DNA of 7,624 nt. Origin: an uncultured Proteiniphilum sp. Its GTDB lineage: Bacteria; Bacteroidota; Bacteroidia; Bacteroidales; Dysgonomonadaceae. Location of the stretch: contig NZ_CALNAT010000132.1 of the NCBI RefSeq assembly GCF_937873925.1, positions 1 to 7,624 of the forward strand. The letters run 5' to 3'. Of this stretch, positions 7,408 through 7,624 are shown in pieces; within the stretch, counting starts at the first letter, position 1; each line of letters starts with the position of its first letter. A program made the translations under genes and the position numbers. Under the pieces are notes generated by a model. The model worked only from the letters and a program-made list of their open reading frames with translations, did not search any database and was not told the DNA's origin.

Positions 7408-7542
7408 TTTTCGTTAAGCAATACGAGCAGAAAGCAACTGATGACAAACCCAAACCAAAAGCAAACTTGTTTGGGTTTTGGTGAGGCGCGAAGGAAGAAG
7501 ACGAAGTCAAACTTGTTTGCAATGTTTTCGATAAGCGAATAC
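7408..7542 (+). repeat. Pair of imperfect direct repeats (TTTTCGnTAAGC type)
   Basis: TTTTCGTTAAGCAATAC (7408-7424) and TTTTCGATAAGCGAATAC (7525-7542) differ by one substitution and one inserted G. The second copy also has a small stem, TTCG (7527-7530) with CGAA (7536-7539), that the missing G breaks in the first copy. This supports a family of degenerate repeat units filling the spacer. Confidence 0.65.
7454..7482. repeat. Extended inverted repeat around the first palindrome
   Basis: ACCAAAA (7454-7460) pairs with TTTTGGT (7476-7482) outside the inner CAAAC/GTTTG stem (7462-7473), giving a two-part hairpin with one unpaired base on the left and two on the right. A competing pairing exists between 7445-7455 and 7469-7480. 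No T-run follows, so a classical terminator is unlikely. Confidence 0.6.
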
Positions 7543-7561
7543 AGAGACAAAACTTGTTTTG
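7462..7561. repeat. Three copies of a small CAAAC-TT-GTTTG palindrome
   Basis: CAAACTTGTTTG occurs at 7462-7473 and 7508-7519, and CAAAACTTGTTTTG at 7548-7561. Each has arms of 5 or 6 bases around a TT centre, with centres 46 and 41 bp apart. The sequences between them differ but share short pieces such as GCGAAGG-like and GAGCG-like strings, suggesting degenerate copies of one unit of about 40-46 bp. They could also be spaced binding sites for a dimeric protein. Confidence 0.8.
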
Positions 7562-7620
7562 ACTATGCCGAGCGTAGAATTGGAAATCGAGGAGCGAAGG
7601 CGACTCAAAACAACTAAGTT
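7553..7620. repeat. Imperfect palindromic element with internal hairpin
   Basis: GTTTTGA (7556-7562) pairs with TCAAAAC (7605-7611). The flanks extend the likeness: the left end reads ACTTGTTTTGA, and the complement of the right end reads ACTTAGTTGTTTTGA. Inside is a hairpin, CTATGC (7563-7568) with GCGTAG (7572-7577), including one G-T wobble, around a CGA loop. The layout resembles REP- or MITE-like intergenic elements in general; no specific family is recognised. Confidence 0.55.
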
Positions 7621-7624
7621 TACT

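Larger units (their letters stand above)
7324..7624. other. Repeat-rich noncoding spacer after ftsQ, runs off the window
   Basis: These 301 bases follow the ftsQ stop and carry no credible gene. The one open frame on the + strand (from a TTG at 7381 to 7617) translates into a Lys/Thr/Asn-rich peptide whose apparent motifs come from the DNA repeats below. The + strand is visibly richer in A than the coding region and contains three CAAAC-TT-GTTTG type palindromes, a pair of 17-18 bp imperfect repeats, and a larger imperfect palindrome at the right end. A weak TAAGTTTA (7615-7622), one mismatch from TAnnTTTG, could be part of a promoter for the next gene. In related cluster layouts ftsA comes next, so this spacer looks like an insertion of repeat material or an expanded regulatory gap. 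Confidence 0.7.

Noticed and set aside
7381..7617. Open frame of 78 codons on the + strand after ftsQ
   Set aside because: It starts with TTG, has skewed Lys/Thr/Asn/Arg composition, and its repeated peptide pieces mirror the DNA repeats; no recognisable domain. More likely a spurious translation of repeat DNA.
1..7624. tRNA, rRNA, CRISPR array, insertion sequence, phage or defence genes
   Set aside because: No such sequence or gene was seen; everything coding belongs to the conserved wall and division cluster.

Overview
The window is a stretch of the division and cell wall (dcw) cluster of a Bacteroidetes bacterium, most likely order Bacteroidales (Dysgonomonadaceae, Porphyromonadaceae or Tannerellaceae-like). 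This rests on several things: the gene order mraY-murD-ftsW-murG-murC-ftsQ with no ddl or murB in between; protein sequences that resemble Bacteroides/Parabacteroides homologues as I recall them (for example the long MraY insertions and the SRGGTS motif of FtsW); a TAnnTTTG-type promoter element; and weak or absent Shine-Dalgarno sequences. The genus is not established.

Layout: all six genes are on the + strand. Positions 1-1107 hold mraY, whose 5' end lies outside the window. murD (1200-2540) and ftsW (2629-3990) follow after gaps of about 90 bp. murG (3987-5129) overlaps ftsW by four bases, and murC (5143-6525) starts 13 bp after murG. A 66-bp gap with a good promoter candidate precedes ftsQ (6592-7323), which starts with GTG. 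The last 301 bp (7324-7624) hold no credible gene. They contain a cluster of small palindromes and degenerate repeats. Cluster order in relatives predicts ftsA next, beyond the window edge.

How the genes work together: MurC adds L-Ala to UDP-MurNAc and MurD adds D-Glu to the product. After completion to the pentapeptide by enzymes not in this window, MraY transfers phospho-MurNAc-pentapeptide to undecaprenyl phosphate (lipid I). MurG adds GlcNAc (lipid II), and FtsW polymerises lipid II at the division site with its partner transpeptidase. FtsQ is the membrane-anchored divisome protein linked to this machinery.

The coding part is ordinary and well conserved, and I see no new enzymatic system in it. 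The part most worth following up is the repeat-rich spacer after ftsQ. Next are the internal promoter candidate before ftsQ and some start-codon and insertion details.
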